Source of the DNA: Anaerotruncus sp. MC2020
GTDB taxonomy: Bacteria; Bacillota; Clostridia; Oscillospirales; Ruminococcaceae
Direction of reading: 5' to 3'
DNA length: 64,000 bases
Assembly (NCBI GenBank): GCA_000701945.1
Contig: KL370840.1
Span: 496,001 to 560,000 of the forward strand
Part shown: piece after piece, positions 49,362 to 58,094 of the stretch
Layout of the letters: every line of letters starts with the position of its first letter
How positions within the stretch are numbered: the first letter of the stretch is position 1
Position numbers and translations under genes: made by a program
The notes under the pieces: generated by a model
Seen by the model: only the letters and a program-made list of their open reading frames with translations
Database searches by the model: none
What the model was told of the DNA's origin: nothing

Positions 49362-50816
49362 ATGAACATAAAAAAGCTCATAGCAATAGCCGCCGCATCA
49401 GCCGTCATGCTCCTGCCGTATGCAAGGACAGAAAAAACGAAGCATATCCGCTCTGTGACCGCATCTGCCGAGTCTCACGCTCTCGGCGACGTCAACGGCG
49501 ACACCATGATAGACGGCAAGGACGCCTCGAGGATACTTGTTATCTACAGCCAGCTCTCCGCGGGAGTCCCTGTAGCAGTCGGATTAGACGAATTCAACGC
49601 TTCCGACGTCGACGCTGACGGAAGGCTCACCGCAAAGGACGCCTCCCACATTCTCGCATACTATTCGTACCTCTCCACAGGAGGAACGAGCGACATAACT
49701 ACGTACATCAGGAGCGCAGTACAGCCCGAAGCTACAACAGCTCCCGCGACGACTGCTCCCGCTCAGACAACGACTTCCGCCACAGGCTATACGGTGCTCT
49801 CGCCGACTCTCGGCATACCCGCAGTCACTCTCACAGCAACAGGCGACGACTCCGTGAAGCTCTCATGGGACAAGGTCGAGGACGCAGAGAGATACAACCT
49901 CGATTTTTCGCAGAAGGCTGATTTCAGCTTCATCAACACATCGGTCTCGACCAATGTCACGAGCTACGAGCGGACGGGGCTCAAGGTCGGAGAGACATAC
50001 TACGTGCGAATAAACTCGCAGAAAAAATCGGGCAACGACACGTATATCTCAGACTACGCGATAATTGAGTTCACTCTCCCGCTCGAGACACCAACAACTA
50101 CTACCACCACTACCACGACCACAACTACTACAACCACAACCACTACAACTACTACCACAACTCAGTCCACAGCAAAGGTCACGACCGCGGCTGTCACGGT
50201 ATCGACCGCCCCCGTCACCGTTGTACGCTCCGCATCATGGACAGACCCGAATACAGGCAAGACCGTGAGCTACAAGCTGACCTTCAACAAGAGCGGCTCG
50301 GACTACTACAGCACTATCCCGAGGATAAAGGAGATAAACAGGTGGACTGAATACTGCTCCGACGAGGAGAACAAAAAGCTGATGAAGGAATTCGCTGCAT
50401 GGGTCAATGAAACAGGCAGCAAATACGGCTACACCGACTATCAGAAGGTACTGCTCGCAGCACAGGTAGCGCAGAAGATACCGTACAAGACCGACATCGA
50501 ATCGCGCGGCGTAAGCGAGTACCCGAAGTATCCCTACGAAACCTTCTATGACGGGTGCGGCGACTGCGAGGACAAGTCGATAATCCTCGCGGGCATACTC
50601 CACGAGATGAGCTACTCGGTCGCACTGCTGCACTTCTCCGACCATATGGCAGTCGGCATATCGGGCGGCAAGGGCATCTACGGACGCTACTACACTATCT
50701 CGGGCAATGAACGGCGCTACTTCTACATAGAGTCGACCTACTTCGGCGCGAAGATAGGCGAATGCCCCAACCAGTACAAGGACGAGATACCGAAGGTCTA
50801 CATACTGAATTTCTGA
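49362..50816 (+). CDS. Secreted dockerin, fibronectin III-like and transglutaminase-like protein
   Basis: A 484-residue secreted protein. A signal peptide (about residues 1-37) is followed at once by a type I dockerin (42-108; LGDVNGDTMIDGKDA and ASDVDADGRLTAKDA), unusual because dockerins more often close the protein. A fibronectin III-like unit covers about 150-240, then 23 consecutive Thr, then a transglutaminase-like domain (about 290-484) with the catalytic Cys in DGCGDCEDKSIILAG, His in FSDHMAVGI and an acidic residue in FYIESTYFG. It may crosslink or cut proteins or peptides at the cell surface or on the cellulosome. Confidence 0.87.
   Translation: MNIKKLIAIAAASAVMLLPYARTEKTKHIRSVTASAESHALGDVNGDTMIDGKDASRILVIYSQLSAGVPVAVGLDEFNASDVDADGRLTAKDASHILAYYSYLSTGGTSDITTYIRSAVQPEATTAPATTAPAQTTTSATGYTVLSPTLGIPAVTLTATGDDSVKLSWDKVEDAERYNLDFSQKADFSFINTSVSTNVTSYERTGLKVGETYYVRINSQKKSGNDTYISDYAIIEFTLPLETPTTTTTTTTTTTTTTTTTTTTTTTQSTAKVTTAAVTVSTAPVTVVRSASWTDPNTGKTVSYKLTFNKSGSDYYSTIPRIKEINRWTEYCSDEENKKLMKEFAAWVNETGSKYGYTDYQKVLLAAQVAQKIPYKTDIESRGVSEYPKYPYETFYDGCGDCEDKSIILAGILHEMSYSVALLHFSDHMAVGISGGKGIYGRYYTISGNERRYFYIESTYFGAKIGECPNQYKDEIPKVYILNF
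50094..50162 (+). repeat. Thr-codon tract encoding 23 consecutive threonines
   Basis: Sixty-nine bases made only of ACN codons, using ACA, ACC, ACT and ACG in irregular order. The mixture shows selection on the protein and makes slippage less likely. Thr-rich linkers of this kind separate cellulosomal modules and are usual sites of O-glycosylation. Confidence 0.9.
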
Positions 50817-50817
50817 A

Positions 50818-50853
50818 AAAAATCCCCTGTTCGTATGAACAGGGGATTCTTTT
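50818..50853. terminator. Bidirectional terminator after the dockerin/transglutaminase-like gene
   Basis: AATCCCCTGTTC and GAACAGGGGATT form a 12-pair stem with a four-base loop, flanked by A and T runs; the opposite gene ends at 50852. Confidence 0.9.
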
Positions 50854-53236
50854 ACCAATTCCATTCCGAGAAAGTCTTGGAAGCGGCAGATTTCATAGTA
50901 TAGCCCTTCTTCTTGCAGTATTCATTGACTGCGGCAACAGCGATGAGGATAACACCAACAATGAAGAGGTATATCCACCAGCCCATAGTTGCGAAATACT
51001 TTCTTGTCGAGTAAATGGTGATGATAACGAGCGCGATAGATGTTACAGCGAACCACGTCTTGTTCTTGGTATAGAAAGCGATGAGGAGTAGAGCAACAGT
51101 CGTACCGAGCACGAATATCGTATTTGCAGCGCTGTGGAATACGAGTGCGTCGATGATGAGACCAATGAACGCTAAGACGAAGAGTATCGTCGAGGTAATC
51201 CTTGAGGCGAGCTTGTGGTTCTTCCAGATGAACCTGTAAGCAAGACCGAGGAGAGCGATAATAGCGAGAGTTATCTTGCTGTTGATTATCGAGGAATCAG
51301 GCATGAGGAAGGGACGGGTTATGCAGGCGACTGCCGCAATTACAGCGGACAGCGAGAGCATGACCGCAGCTGCGTCCTTGTTGGTCTTTCTCTTGATGAA
51401 GCAAGCGAGGAAGACAGCCAGAGCCATAAGCCTGAGGAATATCGAAATACGGTCGAATGTGGGGAATCCTACCACGCACATCCACGAGCTGAGAAGCAGC
51501 ACGTCGGTATGAGTCCTGTCGTCCTTTCTTGCGACAATGGACTCGGGGAAGAGGAAGCGCGATATCACGAGCAGCAGCGCGAAAAGCCCGAACATTGAGA
51601 ACATCGGGATGTCCTTGTTGTCGAAATAGTGGTCGAGGATACGGTAGGTCAGGAGTATCAGGCTGATGACCGAGCCCGCAGCCGTGATGTTACAGCTCAT
51701 GAGGTGAGAAACGACGAAGTGAATGATGCATACCGCAACAGTGACAGCGAAGAGGTCGCTGTAGCCCGTGCAGCAGAGGAGCACAGCTCCCGCCGTTATC
51801 ATGTTGGCATAGAGTATTATCTCAGTTTTCAGCGGATGATGAGCGTGGAAGTTGAACGCGAACTTGGGCAGATACATAAGAATGAGCGTAACCGCCATGT
51901 ATACGATGACAAGACCGCCGAACACGAGCGTGAGTATCTCATTGTAGCGCTCCTTGCCGTTCATCTCATAGAGTCTGTTGTTGAGGTAGAGCGCCGTGAA
52001 GAAAGGAAGTATCGGAGCGCACAGACCAGCTGTCACCTGTATGCCGAGAACCTTGTGGAACGCGTACAGGGTGATGATGAGCGAAACAGCTGTCGGAACG
52101 ACGAGGTTCATGCCCCAGTATCTGTCATTGTCAGCGATGAGCGACAGATAAGCGCCGAATGTCGCGAAGCCGAACGCGATTATCTTGGAAGCCGCAAAGC
52201 TCTTGGGAGCAAAGAGGTTTACCACATATATCGCGAGCGCGATGAACGCGAAGAATACCATTACGAAGTCCGTGCCGTACTTGTCCTTGAGACCGAACAC
52301 AGCCACGAACGAAGTGTATACCGCAACGACGTTGAGCACAACGAAGAGCCACGCCTGCTTCTTGATGATGCCGTAGAGGAAACACTGGAGAATGATGACT
52401 CCGAGGATAAAGAACGTGAATGGAGTCGCGCTCAGGGTAGTGATTAATACGTACGCGAACGCCAGAACAGCGAATATAGCCGCAGTTACGTCGCCGATGA
52501 TGAGCACGGGAAGCTCCAGCTTAGTGCCCTTCTGAGGCTTGAGGATATGTACAAAGGCGGTGATAACGAACTGCACCATAATGATGACGGGAGCAAACTG
52601 CTCGAAGTTGTCGGTTATCTGGACAGCGAGGAACAGCAGGCATATCGAGACGAACGACAAGCCGATATAAGTGAAGGCGATCTTCTTATAGAGCGGATAT
52701 GCGAGCAGAGCCGCCGCCGCAATGATAAACGAGCCCGTCGCGAAGAGCAGAGCCGCTCCGTCGCCCTTGATGCTGAACCACTCGCCGAGGAGCTTGTAGC
52801 CGCCCGCAGTCAGGAGGGAGACTACCGACATCAGCGTACCGATGATATAGAAGGCAGCCGACGTGAGGTCGAGCTTTGCGAGCGCCTTGAGCACCGCGCT
52901 TATTACAAGCGACACGGCAGCCGCTCCGAGGAGTATGAACACCTTTGCGATATCGGACAGCTTCACCCAGTTCGCCGCGACGAACGTGACAGCCGACAGC
53001 ATGATGAAGGACGAGCCTATCATGAGGAGCACGGTCGAAGTGTTGAACTTGCCCTTCAGCGAGAAGGACTTCTGCGGGACAGGTCTGCCCTGCGCGTCAA
53101 GCTGCACGGGAGCGCTCCCCTTCTTTTTATTGGTATCGGTCACAACGAGGAAGATTATAACTCCAACAATGACCAGAGGCACAGCCATTTTGAAAAACAG
53201 TGAAATAAGGAAGAATGTGATATCTGTTCCTACCAT
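50852..53236 (-). CDS. Large polytopic membrane protein, DUF2157-like N-terminal region
   Basis: A 794-residue integral membrane protein with more than twenty hydrophobic helices. After the first helix and a short polar loop (KKKGSAPVQLDAQGRPVP) the segment FIMLSAVTFVAANWVKLSDIAKVFILL resembles DUF2157 proteins, here cited only as a pattern over residues about 74-100. The remainder is a long run of helices with few charged residues. Function unknown; transport or polymer export are possible. I prefer the ATG at 53236, eight bases after AAAGGA, over the ATG at 53245, which overlaps that site. Confidence 0.75.
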   Translation of the reverse strand: MVGTDITFFLISLFFKMAVPLVIVGVIIFLVVTDTNKKKGSAPVQLDAQGRPVPQKSFSLKGKFNTSTVLLMIGSSFIMLSAVTFVAANWVKLSDIAKVFILLGAAAVSLVISAVLKALAKLDLTSAAFYIIGTLMSVVSLLTAGGYKLLGEWFSIKGDGAALLFATGSFIIAAAALLAYPLYKKIAFTYIGLSFVSICLLFLAVQITDNFEQFAPVIIMVQFVITAFVHILKPQKGTKLELPVLIIGDVTAAIFAVLAFAYVLITTLSATPFTFFILGVIILQCFLYGIIKKQAWLFVVLNVVAVYTSFVAVFGLKDKYGTDFVMVFFAFIALAIYVVNLFAPKSFAASKIIAFGFATFGAYLSLIADNDRYWGMNLVVPTAVSLIITLYAFHKVLGIQVTAGLCAPILPFFTALYLNNRLYEMNGKERYNEILTLVFGGLVIVYMAVTLILMYLPKFAFNFHAHHPLKTEIILYANMITAGAVLLCCTGYSDLFAVTVAVCIIHFVVSHLMSCNITAAGSVISLILLTYRILDHYFDNKDIPMFSMFGLFALLLVISRFLFPESIVARKDDRTHTDVLLLSSWMCVVGFPTFDRISIFLRLMALAVFLACFIKRKTNKDAAAVMLSLSAVIAAVACITRPFLMPDSSIINSKITLAIIALLGLAYRFIWKNHKLASRITSTILFVLAFIGLIIDALVFHSAANTIFVLGTTVALLLIAFYTKNKTWFAVTSIALVIITIYSTRKYFATMGWWIYLFIVGVILIAVAAVNEYCKKKGYTMKSAASKTFSEWNW

Positions 53237-53272
53237 AGCAACCATCCTTTCTGTGTGGTATCTTATGCTTAT

Positions 53273-53301
53273 ATATTATCACAGCTTTTGCGGGAATGTA
53301 A
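53273..53301 (-). promoter_or_regulatory. Promoter of the large membrane protein gene
   Basis: On the minus strand TTACAT, 17 bases ending TGTGA, TAATAT. Confidence 0.6.
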
Positions 53302-53406
53302 GGTGTCAAAGCTCACTTTCTCAGTGACAATTGTAATTCTGTTTTTATTCTAACACCCGAGCCATAGGTTGTCAATGAACAAAATTATTACAAGGTAACC
53401 GTTCTG

Positions 53407-54870
53407 TTACTTCGCCTTTCTGCGGACGTCATGCCCGAGCGCGCGCATTATCTTCACACCCTCGCGCAGCTTCAGCGCCCGCACCATATAGCACGAGCTC
53501 GCCTCTCCGCAGAACCATATCAGCACATTGCACTTGCCCGACGGCTTTTGCAGGAGGGACTGCCTGAGCTCGACCTTGACGATGTTGCTCTTGTGCGCGA
53601 TGACAGTGTGGAACGCCGTCCACTTAGCGCATCTGATGATTACCCTGTCGTCCTTCACGGAGACGCCGCTTGTCAGCATAGCGACGGTCTTGACGAGGAC
53701 GAGCCACATGAGCGGTATCTCTGTCATGACCGCAACGAAGAATGACAGCTCCGCAAAGCGCGGGAACTGCTTCTCGAATATCTGATACACGGGAAATACG
53801 CAGTTAGCGGCGAGAATGGGGTTGAACAGGTAGCTGAGGAAGCCCGACCACCCCGAGCGGAAGTCGAGTCTGCGTGTAGTGGAGATGCCCATTTTCTCGA
53901 GTCCTCCGCCGAGATTCTTCTCGCGGCGGATAGGCATGAGGACGGGCAGATGTCTCGAGTCGTAGCCGTAGCCCGCGCAGCTTATGTTGACCGTGACAGT
54001 TTTCAGGAACTTCATTATGAGGTTCTGACGGAGGTCGGTATAGTTGATATGTGCAGTATTTATGCGGTATTCACGCCTGTTCGTGATGCCGCATTTGACA
54101 TTTATGCTGTGTCTGTCCGCGATTATCTTGAAATGGGAATATCTGAGCAGGTTGATGATGAACGACAGCAGCCACGCGGCAGCGATGAACGTACCGAATC
54201 CGACAGCGGCGTCGGGTATGCGGAGCAGCCACCTGTGGGTTATCTTCTCGGTCGTCTCGGTGATCCGGTTGAGCCAGACAGTGACGATATCCTGCGCGAT
54301 GCTGCCGCCCTTGAGGAAGAACATCGCCATATAGACAGCCCCCGAAAATCCGCTTGAAAAGAAGGCGGAGAAGAGCACGACTGATATCATGTTCGCCTTC
54401 GGCATATCATCGACGCGTTTATCGCGGTCAACGTCGGGGATACGTCTCATCAGCTCGCTGCACACCTTCCTCGTGACGAGCAGGCGCATATCTGTCGCCT
54501 TGAAAATGCCCGCACGGGTATCGCAGCTGAACTTCATACCGCCGAATGGTATCATCAGCCACGGGCGCTCAGCAGTCGCGACGCTGATACTGTCGAGCGG
54601 TATCGTCTTGCGGTAGCGGATAATGACACCGCCGCGCTGAGTGATATACCTGTCACTGATAGTGACGCGTGCAAAGTACCACCTGACGAAACCGAAAACG
54701 ATGATGAGACCGATGACGGCGATATCCTGCCAGGCTCCCCTCGCCCACTCATAGAGCCTTTGCGCGTCCATCTGCAAAATGGACAGACCGCGGAGCAGCG
54801 GGAAGATGAGCAGCCATATATTGCGGGCAGAGTAGCGCAGGATACGGAGCGGGTGCTCATGACAGGTCAT
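53407..54870 (-). CDS. Membrane protein with bacterial PH (bPH_2) domains, YdbT-like
   Basis: A 487-residue membrane protein with paired helices near residues 20-70, 165-255 and 340-400 that alternate with bacterial pleckstrin-homology (bPH_2, DUF304) domains, as in YdbT of Bacillus. Typical bPH_2 strands are seen in ISDRYITQRGGVIIRYRKTIPLD and IIADRHSINVKCGITNRREYRIN. Such proteins are thought to help resist antimicrobial peptides or tune membrane systems; the molecular role is not known. Its ATG overlaps the stop of the smaller bPH_2 gene (ATGA), reproducing the ydbS-ydbT arrangement. Confidence 0.85.
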   Translation of the reverse strand: MTCHEHPLRILRYSARNIWLLIFPLLRGLSILQMDAQRLYEWARGAWQDIAVIGLIIVFGFVRWYFARVTISDRYITQRGGVIIRYRKTIPLDSISVATAERPWLMIPFGGMKFSCDTRAGIFKATDMRLLVTRKVCSELMRRIPDVDRDKRVDDMPKANMISVVLFSAFFSSGFSGAVYMAMFFLKGGSIAQDIVTVWLNRITETTEKITHRWLLRIPDAAVGFGTFIAAAWLLSFIINLLRYSHFKIIADRHSINVKCGITNRREYRINTAHINYTDLRQNLIMKFLKTVTVNISCAGYGYDSRHLPVLMPIRREKNLGGGLEKMGISTTRRLDFRSGWSGFLSYLFNPILAANCVFPVYQIFEKQFPRFAELSFFVAVMTEIPLMWLVLVKTVAMLTSGVSVKDDRVIIRCAKWTAFHTVIAHKSNIVKVELRQSLLQKPSGKCNVLIWFCGEASSCYMVRALKLREGVKIMRALGHDVRRKAK

Positions 54871-55310
54871 TTCTCCGCCTCCTTTTCGGCAGTGCCCGTT
54901 TTGCGGAGGATATACAGCGCGTCCTCCTGATTGAGGAAGAGCAGCCTGAGCTGACCTCCGTACACGAAGAAAACGATGAAGTTCAGCCCTGTATACTGGG
55001 AAAAAGGCGTAGTGATAACGGTCGTGTACTGAACGGTCGAGTACAGCACGGACTGATGGGAGATGAAGTAAACGCCGCTGTGCTTGGTTATCTCTGTCTC
55101 GGTGGTATCATAGCTGAGGTTCTTGAAATACAGCGGGAGATAGATGCAGATGAAGAATATGTCGATAGTCAGGATAGCGAGCCCGATTATCAGCAGGACT
55201 ATCCCGAGGGATATATACATTTTTACGGCACAGAAGAGCAGCACGGAAGCTGCCGCTATAACGAGTCTGAGAGTCAGAAGCGCGTGCCTGTCGGGCTTAA
55301 AGCTCCTCAT
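54867..55310 (-). CDS. Small membrane protein with bPH_2 domain, YdbS-like
   Basis: A 147-residue membrane protein with two helices (about residues 12-55) followed by a bacterial PH domain (about 60-140; TEITKHSGVYFISHQSVLYSTVQY). It corresponds to YdbS, the small partner of YdbT-like proteins, and precedes that gene with a four-base overlap. The pair probably forms one membrane complex. An AGGAGG site lies before the ATG. Confidence 0.83.
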   Translation of the reverse strand: MRSFKPDRHALLTLRLVIAAASVLLFCAVKMYISLGIVLLIIGLAILTIDIFFICIYLPLYFKNLSYDTTETEITKHSGVYFISHQSVLYSTVQYTTVITTPFSQYTGLNFIVFFVYGGQLRLLFLNQEDALYILRKTGTAEKEAEK

Positions 55311-55420
55311 TGCTGCCTCCTTTCGTTTATTTTCAGAAAAAGAAAAATGGTATCATATTTCTATTATAACACAAATAACTTATAATGTATACCTTTTTTA
55401 GAAAAAACAGGAGGTTTTTT

Positions 55421-56647
55421 ATGCTTGATATCCTCGAACGTCTGAACAGCGCCGTATGGGGAGCTCCGCTGATAGCAGCGCTCCTCGGTGCGGGACTGTA
55501 CTACACGCTCCGTTTACGGTTCATACAGCTCCGACTGCCGAAGATGCTGAAAAGTGCAAAAAAGGATGAAAAAAGCGGCAAAACGCGTCTGAAAACGGTC
55601 TGCATGAGCCTCGGAGCATCAATGGGAACGGGAAATATCGCGGGAACAGCTTCCGCGCTTGCTGTCGGCGGAGCGGGTTCGCTGCTGTGGATGTGGGTGT
55701 CGGCATTTCTCGGAATGGCGCTTGTTTACGCAGAAAACACGCTCTCCGCAGTCTACAGCGACAGCAAAGTCAAAGGACCTATGGCATATCTCACCCGCGG
55801 AACAGGCTCGCGGGCATTAGCCCTGTTTTTCGCTGTATCCTGCGTTTTCGCGTCATTCGGCATGGGCGGTATGGTACAGGTCAACACCTTCTCGGAGAGC
55901 CTGTACAGCGTCACGGGAGAGCACCGCCTGCTGACATCAGCCGCCGCATTTCTCGTAATATCTGCAATCATCACAGGCGGCGCAAGACGTATCGGGACTG
56001 CCGCGCAGTATATGCTGCCCCTTGCAGGAGCGGCATACGCGGCAGTCTGCCTGCCCGTGATATGGCTGAACAGGGAGCAGCTCCCTGCCGTGATATCGCA
56101 GATTTTCGGCAAAGCGCTCGGCTTGAGGCAGGCAGCGGGCGGTCTCGCGGGACAGGCGATAGCTGTCGGGATCAGGCGCGGCATATTCTCGAACGAGGCA
56201 GGACTCGGGAGCTCCCCGCTGCTTCACAGCTCCGCCGAAAATATGCATGAACTCGCTGTATGGAGCATGGCGGAGGTGCTCGCTGACACGCTATGCTGCA
56301 CGCTGACAGGGCTGACCGTACTCAGCGCGTGCAATACATACTCGGTCGCAGATTCGCTCACCGTCCTCATCGGCGGGGCGTCCGAGCCCTTCCTTTCGGC
56401 TGTGAACGGACTTTTCGCTCTGTGCACCGTCATCGGCTGGTACTACTGCGGCGAGTCCGCCTTCCTGCACATCACCCGCCGCAGAGCACGCCGCCTGTTC
56501 TGTCTCGCATTTGCCGCAGTATCGGCTTCGGGAGCGCTTTTTGAGGCTCCCGCAGTATGGGCACTCTCGGACATATTCAACGGACTTATGGCATTCCCGA
56601 ACCTGATAGGGCTGATAATGCTGCGAAAAGACGTCGGACGCGAATAA
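55421..56647 (+). CDS. Alanine/glycine:cation symporter (AGCS) family protein
   Basis: A 408-residue sodium-coupled amino acid symporter with about ten helices. Family marks are LGASMGTGNIAGTASALAVGG, FLGMALVYAENTL, RGIFSNEAGLGSSPL and the C-terminal GWYYCGESAFLH. It is slightly shorter than the usual 440-480 residues because the N-terminal helix and tail are short. I start it at 55421, eight bases after AGGAGG, instead of at the ATG at 55385. The next gene, 50 bases downstream, is a degenerate phosphohexomutase, probably on the same transcript. Substrate is likely alanine or glycine. Confidence 0.92.
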   Translation: MLDILERLNSAVWGAPLIAALLGAGLYYTLRLRFIQLRLPKMLKSAKKDEKSGKTRLKTVCMSLGASMGTGNIAGTASALAVGGAGSLLWMWVSAFLGMALVYAENTLSAVYSDSKVKGPMAYLTRGTGSRALALFFAVSCVFASFGMGGMVQVNTFSESLYSVTGEHRLLTSAAAFLVISAIITGGARRIGTAAQYMLPLAGAAYAAVCLPVIWLNREQLPAVISQIFGKALGLRQAAGGLAGQAIAVGIRRGIFSNEAGLGSSPLLHSSAENMHELAVWSMAEVLADTLCCTLTGLTVLSACNTYSVADSLTVLIGGASEPFLSAVNGLFALCTVIGWYYCGESAFLHITRRRARRLFCLAFAAVSASGALFEAPAVWALSDIFNGLMAFPNLIGLIMLRKDVGRE

Positions 56648-56697
56648 ACAGCCGAAAAGCGGGCAAGCTCTAAGTAAAATCGCAAAGGAGCAAAAAT

Positions 56698-57813
56698 ATG
56701 GCTTATATCGGTGAAAACGCTCATTTCAGCTTCCGCAGCGGGCTCTGTGAGGCTCTGCCGCGGACTACTGTCAGCTCGGCGGAGGTCGCCGCACTCGGAC
56801 GCACTCTGACCCGATTTTTCGGGAGATTCTGCGTAGGCTGCGAGGGCTACAGCCGCCTGAGCACCCTCTACGCCCTGTGCAGCGGGATATCGGAGTGCGG
56901 CGGAGAGGTCTGCATCTGCGAAAGTACAGATATGCCGTCTTTTCGCTTCGGACTGCCGCTGCTGTCCGCTGACTGCGGAGTATTCATCAGCGGCGGGAGC
57001 TCCCTGAAAATAGCCTTTTTTGACAGCCGCGGCTTCACGCTCCCGCAGATGCGGCTCACGGAGATAATGCGCGCGGAAGCTCCCGAGCCTGCCGAGAGGG
57101 CGGGCAGGATAAGCGCCATGACCTCATTCGGCAGCATATACCTAAACAACGTCCGAGACACGCTCCGCCTCTCCGAGCCTATCCCCGCGGGTGTCAGCTG
57201 CGGCAGCAGAGCCGTCCGCGGGCTGTGGCGGGAGCTCTTCACAGGCGAGGACGACGAGCTTGTACTGCAAATCTCGGACAGCGGCAGCCGCGTGAACGCC
57301 TATTCGACAAAATATGGCTTTATTTCGGCGGATAAGCTCACTCTCGCCTACTGTATCAGTGCAGCACGGGCTGGCGATACGGTGCTGCTGCCAGACGACT
57401 TCCACTACGCCGCGGAGCTGTGCAGCAGTCTCCCCGAGGGCGCAATACTGCGGTATCCCGCCGAAAACGGCGTCCCCGAGGTCAGCGGACAGTCGCGCTT
57501 TCTGCGTGACCCGCTCTATATGTGCGCCGACCTTCTCCGCGACAGGGAGGCGTTTTTCGCGCTGATTTCGGAGCTTCCGCAGATATCGGGAGCACGCCGT
57601 GAAATAGCCTTCACGGACGCAGAGAGCTACTCCAAGCCCAAGCGACTGCAAACCTCAAAGGGGCGGGTCATCATCACACGGAGCGGCAGGAATATGCTGT
57701 CCGTACTCGCACAGACTCTCTCCGCCGAGACCTCTGCGGAGCTTTGTGCGGAATGGTGCGAAAAACTGCGAAAAGCGGAAAAATGCCGCCGCAGACCCGA
57801 GAGCTTTATGTGA
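56698..57813 (+). CDS. Degenerate phosphohexomutase-like protein (predicted pseudoenzyme)
   Basis: A 371-residue cytoplasmic protein that follows the order of alpha-D-phosphohexomutases (phosphoglucomutase/phosphomannomutase) but with altered active-site loops. ADCGVFISGGSSLKIAFFD (91-109) occupies the place of the catalytic-serine loop (TASHNP...NGIKFF) with several residues missing. ISDSGSR (192-198) replaces the metal loop DGDxDR, and is followed by the family-like YGFISADKLTL. Near residue 326, TRSGRNMLSVLA replaces RPSGTEPxxRV. The N-terminal GTxGxRG loop is absent. The fold seems kept and catalysis lost. It is shorter than active enzymes (about 450-550). An AAGGAG site is present. Confidence 0.7.
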   Translation: MAYIGENAHFSFRSGLCEALPRTTVSSAEVAALGRTLTRFFGRFCVGCEGYSRLSTLYALCSGISECGGEVCICESTDMPSFRFGLPLLSADCGVFISGGSSLKIAFFDSRGFTLPQMRLTEIMRAEAPEPAERAGRISAMTSFGSIYLNNVRDTLRLSEPIPAGVSCGSRAVRGLWRELFTGEDDELVLQISDSGSRVNAYSTKYGFISADKLTLAYCISAARAGDTVLLPDDFHYAAELCSSLPEGAILRYPAENGVPEVSGQSRFLRDPLYMCADLLRDREAFFALISELPQISGARREIAFTDAESYSKPKRLQTSKGRVIITRSGRNMLSVLAQTLSAETSAELCAEWCEKLRKAEKCRRRPESFM

Positions 57814-57821
57814 TTTTGCTA

Positions 57822-57850
57822 TTGACACAGCCCCGTATTTTTAGTATAAT
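57822..57850 (+). promoter_or_regulatory. Promoter of the rnj-gdpP-rplI-dnaB-tilS operon
   Basis: TTGACA, 17 bases, TATAAT: full consensus. A start near 57857 leaves a leader of about 235 bases before the rnj GTG codon. Confidence 0.9.
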
Positions 57851-57856
57851 AGTAAT

Positions 57857-58080
57857 GTATATAGCTATGCCTTGCCGATTTTTCCACAATCTTTGGCAGG
57901 CAGCTGATAAACGGCTTTATTGGCGCAACGCCATTAAGATAAAATATTTTATCCTTTCGTTCGGATAAAAGGACGGCTCAATGCGGTCTCTCACAGGACA
58001 CACCGCTCCCCCGACCCGCAAAATCTGCAATACGCTATTTCATACGGGTCTCAGCCGTCCGCACAACCAAAGTATTTGAA
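57857..58080 (+). ncRNA. Long structured 5' leader of RNase J mRNA (possible regulatory RNA)
   Basis: The leader can fold into successive helices: a bulged hairpin TGCC-T-TGCC / GGCAGGCA (57868-57902); TGGCG / CGCCA with a three-base loop (57921-57933); TTTTATCC / GGATAAAA (57947-57970); and a junction closed by GGACGGCT (57971-57978) and AGCCGTCC (58053-58060) that encloses GCGGT / ACCGC (57983-58006) and GACCCG / CGGGTC (58013-58050). All stems are perfect or nearly so. I know no Rfam family that fits. It may let RNase J control its own mRNA, as the RNase E leader does in E. coli, or be a separate RNA. Confidence 0.6.
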
Positions 58081-58094
58081 AGTGAGGTCATATA

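Noticed and set aside
50094..50162. Possible CRISPR or tandem DNA repeat in the ACN-rich stretch
   Set aside because: There are no direct repeats with spacers; it is a mixed-codon Thr tract inside a coding gene.
57814..58094. Leader of rnj as tmRNA, 6S RNA, SRP RNA or RNase P RNA
   Set aside because: None of their conserved cores was recognised, and the region ends at the ribosome site of rnj; treated as a leader of unknown class.
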